A stretch of DNA of 64,000 nt from Crotophaga sulcirostris (taxonomy: Eukaryota > Chordata > Aves > Cuculiformes > Crotophagidae): the NCBI GenBank assembly GCA_013397455.1, contig VYZB01000024.1, positions 1 through 64,000 on the forward strand, read 5' to 3'. Below, in pieces: positions 59,263 through 64,000 of this stretch. Position 1 is the stretch's first letter; each line of letters begins with the position of its first letter. The notes below the pieces were generated by a model. The model searched no databases, was not told the DNA's origin, and was given only the letters and a program-made list of their open reading frames with translations. The translations under genes were made by a program, and so were the position numbers.

Positions 59263-60471
59263 CTGTTGGAGAAAAAAAAAAAAACAACTTTTTTATTAAC
59301 TAACCACTGGTTTTGTCTTTTTCATATAAATAGCTAAGTGACTATCTGCATATGATCTTAAAAAGAATATTACTGAATAAAAAACATTCTAGCTGTAATT
59401 GAGGAAGTTAAATTTTCTAAAGGATAAATTTAGAACCTATAAGGGTAGAGCAAAGAATGAGGCCTTGTCTTTTTAGGAAACAAGTGTATACCATTTAATA
59501 GGCTTCAGGCCCCACCAACCAGTGTTTTAGTTGCAGGAATTTTTACTGGGAATTTTTTATCACACTTGATCTCAAACAGAAACTGTTTACTTCATAGTAA
59601 CAGTTTATTTTCTTTTCAAGGGCATCACAGAAGTAAGAATTTTGAAGTTGGTTCTGCCTGAAAAGAGGGCAAGGGCTGGAGACCATTTCAGAAAAGGCAC
59701 CCTGTTGTACCAGGGGCATCAGGCAGAAGGTAGCAAGGTGGCATTGAGAAGTCTACAGATGATTGGATAAGGCAAAAACCAAGCGAACTGATTTACATAT
59801 GAACTTGGCAGTTTTCCTGCAATATATGTGATTCTGTGCATTGGCAAATACACACGTCCATGTGAACAATTATGTGTGGGGGGGAATTTAGACTCTGTTT
59901 CAGAAAATGTGGTCAAAAATATTTGGTCCCATACAAACAGAAGTAAGCATCCCATAGACTGAAGCGGTGATTTAAAATATTACCTAACCTTGATTAATTA
60001 AGCATACGATGAGGTCTTTCTCAGTTACTCGTGGTATGTGTCCTTCGAAATCCAGAGGGTTGAGTTCATGTAGGTACATGCAGAGTAGTTTCAGTGCAAC
60101 CAGATCAGATGCTGACAGGAGTGCTGCACTGAGCTCAGATCAGATGTTGAGGCAATCATTCACTCAAGACAGAGGATTCAAAACCTAATCTAAGCCTGAG
60201 CTGCCAACTTTACTATCAGTGCTGTCAGTATGGGGTTTTCCTACACAGGCTGTAGTCTTAGACCCAAACTTTCCTGCACTGGGGAGATGGAGGTCAGTTT
60301 ACAGTGCAGAGAACATTTGAAACATCTTACTATATTTTGAACCTATCTAATCACGAAAGTTCATCATAATTTTTTTCTTGTGTGCTGCTTGATGCTAAGG
60401 CACTGGGAACTTAGCGGAGTTGAGATACAGTGTCTCAAATACCACAAAAAATTGCAGTAACAAAAACTTAC

Positions 60472-60575
60472 CTGAGGAAAAATGTGACAAATGAAATTGG
60501 TCCAAAACCTAACAACAGCAGTGCACAAATGCTGTTTGTTTCCCTGATGGAAGCCTCTCCTTTTTCTACAAACAT
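60472..60575 (-). pseudogene. ABCB TMD2 exon with one-base loss
   Basis: The frame reads EKGEASIRETNSICALLLLG, then FGPISFVTFFL, corresponding to the TM7-8 region that ends FFTFFLQ in the family. The exon ends CTCAG|GTAAGT, one base short of a CAG codon, so joining to GGTTTCACA breaks the frame. Confidence 0.75.
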
Positions 60576-62216
60576 CTATTAGAGAAAATTTTGAAAATTA
60601 ATTTGCTTAAGTTACAGTGCAGTAATTTCCCCCATTACTGTTACATACATGCTATATGCATTACATACAGTTAAAGTGATAATCCATTTCTTTTTGAGCT
60701 AAGATTTTTTTTTTCTTTGAAGTTTATAGATCTGAATTGATTGCATATGTCTTGCAAATGAAGGCTTCATCAGTATTTCAGCATTTCCATTTAAAGCTTC
60801 CATGCAACTATTTATCTCAACCATGGATAAATGAATATTAAAGATGATGTTACTCAACACCCAAAAGATGAAAATACAATGCAACAGCAAAAATAAATTG
60901 TTGTCTTTTATATACTTTTTATATGTGATAAAAAACATCATAGTTCATGAAACAAGGAGTTAATAAAACTTTCATTTCACCAGGTTCATAGAGCAATAAA
61001 GATAATGCTCCTAAGTCCCATAAATACGTTTTATAAGGTTTGAGGTCTTCAAGATCTCTAAGTCTTCTAAATAGATCTTTAGGACATTATAATTTTTTTT
61101 TGTATTGCATTTGCATATTTTGGATGTTGAATAACTGTCATTATGTGGTTTTATTTTTTTAATAAAATGAAATTTGTGTTAGTAAAAAATTATCTATTGT
61201 TTGCTCAGAGTGATTGCAGTCTACCTTGTTTTATACCTTGGTCCACAGCAATAAAATTTACAATGCACTTATTTAAATTTTCTAGTATAGATTTGTTATA
61301 AATTCTATCATATCTGAAAACATTTTTTAAGATTTCAAGAGTAAATTTTTTTAGAAAGGAAGGACCTTCATTCCATTTTTTCCCCAATATATATCTTCTA
61401 CTCTTTGTCAGATTATTTTCCATGTTGGACTGATTTGGGAGCAACTGCTGGAAGACTGCAACTGCCTAGCATGCTCCCCTTCCCTAAGGGATGCCTCCTG
61501 TTGCTCTTTGCATTAAAAGCTGAAGTGTAACACTGGCATAATACTCTTTCCCCAAACAGTTCTTTAGAGGTATGATTACCATGTATGTAATCATGTATGA
61601 TTACAAAAAACTGACAGACTCTTTCAGTATATTTGAAGTTACATACTACAGTTTGACTAGCTGTGAAAAAAACGCTCTAGTAAATGCAGATGTTGCTGTG
61701 TTTTCATTTTTTTCCTTTTTCTCAGGTTTTTTTTGGTGAAATTGTGGAAAACTTGATTAAACATGTAAAGACTGAGAGCATCATCTCAAAACATTCAAAA
61801 CGTGAACCTGAGGTTCAACTTCCAGGGCTGAATTTGTTTCTAAACTGATTCATATTTCTGTAGCAGGCAGATAAAATAATATTTATCTCCTACAACTCAT
61901 GCAAGTAACATGACCATATGTTCTTTCTTGGTATGGCATACCAGTATCATATGGCTTAGGGGTACATAAGCACACATAAACACATACGCTTCTACTCTCA
62001 CACTTGGACTGAAATACACTTGCACATTTTACTCAATATGATGTTTTCTTAACATGAAGTTTAGAACTCTTCAGGAAAGCTTTTTTCCCCTAGAACTTCT
62101 TTACTGAGAAAAAACTGTAAAGCTGGAGGTACCTTTGGGAGCAATTCAATCCTGTTAGTTGAATAGCACACGATATGGTAAAATCTATGAAAACAATGTT
62201 GTGAAAAAACTAATTA

Positions 62217-62372
62217 CATATTAACAAGCTCGTAGTAACTTGCATTCTGTTCTATTAATTCATTATGAGTTCCTTCTGTGATGACACTATTTTCAAGTGC
62301 AGCTATAACATCCATATTTCAGACCATTAAGAAATTATGAGCAATTACAAGTGTAGTGCATCCTTTCCTGAC
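62217..62372 (-). pseudogene. ABCB NBD1 terminal exon with in-frame stop
   Basis: Reads VRKGCTTLVIAHNFLMV, a TGA stop, then NMDVIAALENSVITEGTHNE and LIEQNASYYELVNM. The family has IAHRLST(V/I)RNADVIAGFE here, so the stop replaces the arginine of RNADV. The H-loop His in IAH remains, but the RLST that follows it is lost. The exon runs on into TAA instead of a donor. Confidence 0.88.
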
Positions 62373-62635
62373 CTGGAAACAGTGTAATGATTGTCAGGTA
62401 TGTTTAATATTTCCTGTCTTCATATTAAAGCTTGACAAAATACTTTAACTGAAATGGTATTCTACTAAAGACCAGCTTTATCAAATAAGAAATTTTGAAT
62501 TTCACAATACTTTTCAGTTCCTCCAAAGTAAACTAAAGCAAAAACGTCACAAATACTGCAAAACATATTTTATTTGAAACTATAATTTAAGGTACACTGT
62601 TGTGTTTTTTCATGTCAGACTATTCTTTCTAAACA

Positions 62636-62704
62636 CAAACATCTAAAAGTTCTTTTTCTGAAACTGCCCCTTCAACATCCTCCCAGGTTATTTCTCCAGT
62701 TTTC
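62636..62704 (-). pseudogene. ABCB NBD1 exon fragment
   Basis: After a TTTTTCCAG acceptor the frame reads KTGEITWEDVEGAVSEKELL, resembling the (E)NVTMDEIEKAVKEAN start of the NBD1 exon that carries the LSGGQ signature and Walker B. The rest of that exon is absent and TAG follows within a few codons. Confidence 0.6.
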
Positions 62705-63649
62705 CTGGAAAAAAGACTACAACATTAAGCATGTCAGTGACAACTCTATTTCAGAGCATTTCACAAGTATTAAAAATTAACCACTAAGTAATCATATAAA
62801 TTAACTGCACTGAATTGCTCACTTGATTTTGCTGAAAATATTTGCCTAAAATTGTACAGAAAATCATACTTGTATTACTCATGTTGGGTTTCCATCTTTG
62901 TAATTATTCACAAATAATAAAACAAAACCCGTAAGTATGTGGTTCGACATGACAAAGATGTTTTTACAGGTACATTGTGACAGTGTGCACTGGGATAAAT
63001 TGGTATTGATATCTAATGACTCAAAAAGCGAACCCAGGCTTTATGTAATTCAGTTTAAGCATCTTCACTTAACATTTTGAACTGCTAGAATAACGTCTTA
63101 ATAAGTGTTTTACAATTAGTAAATAAAAGAGAAAACTACAATGTGTGAAATATTCTCAGTTAATTTCCAGCTAAACCTTATATCTTAAAGTCACATGATT
63201 TTAAAAACTGGAAATGATAGCCATTCGAACCATCTGATAAAAAATGGTATGAATTTTCTTGGTAGTCTGAAAGCTTCACTATGTCTAAGATGATCTTTAA
63301 AAGTTAAAATCACATAAAAATGTAGAAGAAAATAAAATTAAGGTCCTTCATAGTGAAAAGCAGAGAACAGTCCATTCACGTAAAGAGTAAGCATAGATTC
63401 AGCAGAGGTTTGGTGAAGACTGCAGGGACAAGTGATCTGCCCTAGATCTGTTGCAAACTTTCTACAGAGGTACAGGCTCAGCACAGCAAGGAAGAGAAAA
63501 GTAGTCAAGAGGACAAACTAATGCTTGGCACACAACAGATTAGTTTTGTCTTGCTCAACATCAGCAATTAGAGTCAGTGTAGTCTGAGCAAGTCTTTCTG
63601 GAATGCTCTACAGAAATGTCAACAGGGAGATTCATCTCACCATACAACA
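62705..63649. other. Nothing recognised
   Basis: Earlier ABCB exons (NBD1 Walker A, TMD1) would lie here or further right, but I cannot find them. Confidence 0.45.
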
Positions 63650-63689
63650 TTTAAAGATAGGTGGGGAAGGTTAGAGGCCAAGTAACTTG

Positions 63690-64000
63690 TTTGAACTGGC
63701 TAAGTTTCATATTGCAGCAGTTAGTTGGCATTGCACCAAGTATATCCCAACCAAGTGTCCTCTGCCCTCCTTTCAATGGGATTCGCTTTACAGGGCATGA
63801 TTTTGTATTATTTAAGGAACTAGTCAGGAGGGTGCTTTGGCAAGTAGCTCTTAAAAGCGAGGGGGTCCAGGAAGGCTGGATGTACTTCAAGAATGAAATC
63901 TTGAAGGTGCAGGAGCGGGCTGTCCCAATGTGCCGCGAGGTGAGTTGTAGGGGCAGACGGCCGGCCTGGATGAGTAAGGAGCTCCTGAAGGAGCTAAGTA
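63690..64000 (+). mobile_element. CR1 fragment running off the window end
   Basis: The + strand reads LKELVRRVLWQVALKSEGVQ, then EGWMYFKNEILKVQERAVPM and RRPAWMSKELLKEL, the CR1 region between endonuclease and reverse transcriptase. The left limit is uncertain (63650-63780). Confidence 0.85.

Larger units (their letters stand above)
55694..62704 (-). pseudogene. ABCB1/ABCB4-type P-glycoprotein pseudogene (exons of NBD1 and TMD2)
   Basis: Six exon relics read on the minus strand from 62704 down to 55694. They cover the end of the first nucleotide-binding domain and much of the second transmembrane domain. A working P-glycoprotein has about 1280 residues with two transmembrane and two ATP-binding halves, and pumps lipids or drugs across plasma or canalicular membranes. 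Here an in-frame TGA lies in the NBD1 exon (62321-62319). There is a one-base loss before 60472, a missing GT donor after 59185, one extra A in the run at 55724-55727, and CT instead of GT after 55694. The NBD1 core, the linker exons and all of NBD2 are not found. Synteny (CROT tail-to-tail with ABCB4 in mammals) suggests ABCB4, but the sequence cannot separate it from ABCB1. A diverged partial duplicate is the alternative. Confidence 0.85.

Noticed and set aside
61205..61444. Minus-strand 79-codon frame containing PSFLKKFTLEILKN, vaguely like the ABCB linker exon
   Set aside because: Only a few positions match, and the expected WPYFVVG and ANG motifs are absent. Not enough to add to the pseudogene.
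1..64000. CRISPR arrays, operons, tRNA or rRNA genes
   Set aside because: The window is vertebrate nuclear DNA. No regularly spaced repeats of CRISPR type and no tRNA cloverleaf or rRNA sequence were noticed by eye.

Overview
The window looks like nuclear DNA of a bird. It has widely spaced vertebrate genes with GT-AG introns, many 5'-truncated CR1 retrotransposons in both orientations (about a dozen), a CpG-island promoter, and no mammalian-type SINEs. The species cannot be read from it. At least two CR1 copies are young enough to keep long open stretches and share an ATACTGTG-type 3' end.

Layout. 1-430 is CR1 sequence. ACBD7 (+ strand, 4 coding exons, 1693-7699) encodes an 88-residue acyl-CoA-binding protein. 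OLAH (- strand, 6 coding exons, 13328-8282) encodes a 254-residue type II thioesterase and lies tail-to-tail with ACBD7. 13.3-28.6 kb is intergenic and holds an ancient CR1-like fragment, a nested CR1-in-CR1 insertion (17.2-19.6 kb) and several CR1 tails. A CpG island at about 28.66-29.34 kb is the promoter of CROT (+ strand, 16 coding exons, 29929-50524), which I assemble as a 607-residue peroxisomal carnitine O-octanoyltransferase. Its introns 1 and 2 hold CR1 copies and the relic of a mariner-type transposase. Beyond CROT, 55.7-62.7 kb carries on the - strand six recognisable exons or exon pieces of an ABCB1/ABCB4-type P-glycoprotein. They contain a stop codon, frameshifts and lost splice donors, and the second nucleotide-binding domain is absent, so I call a pseudogene. 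The window ends inside another CR1.

How the genes relate. The three intact genes all act on fatty-acyl chains. ACBD7 binds acyl-CoA. OLAH releases (medium-chain) fatty acids from fatty acid synthase. CROT moves medium-chain acyl groups from CoA to carnitine in peroxisomes. The decayed neighbour belongs to a family that includes the phospholipid floppase ABCB4, which adjoins CROT in mammals. I saw no undescribed system. The points most worth checking are the decayed ABCB gene, a missing splice donor and five-residue deficit in CROT, the mariner relic, and an exon-like orphan segment in OLAH intron 1.
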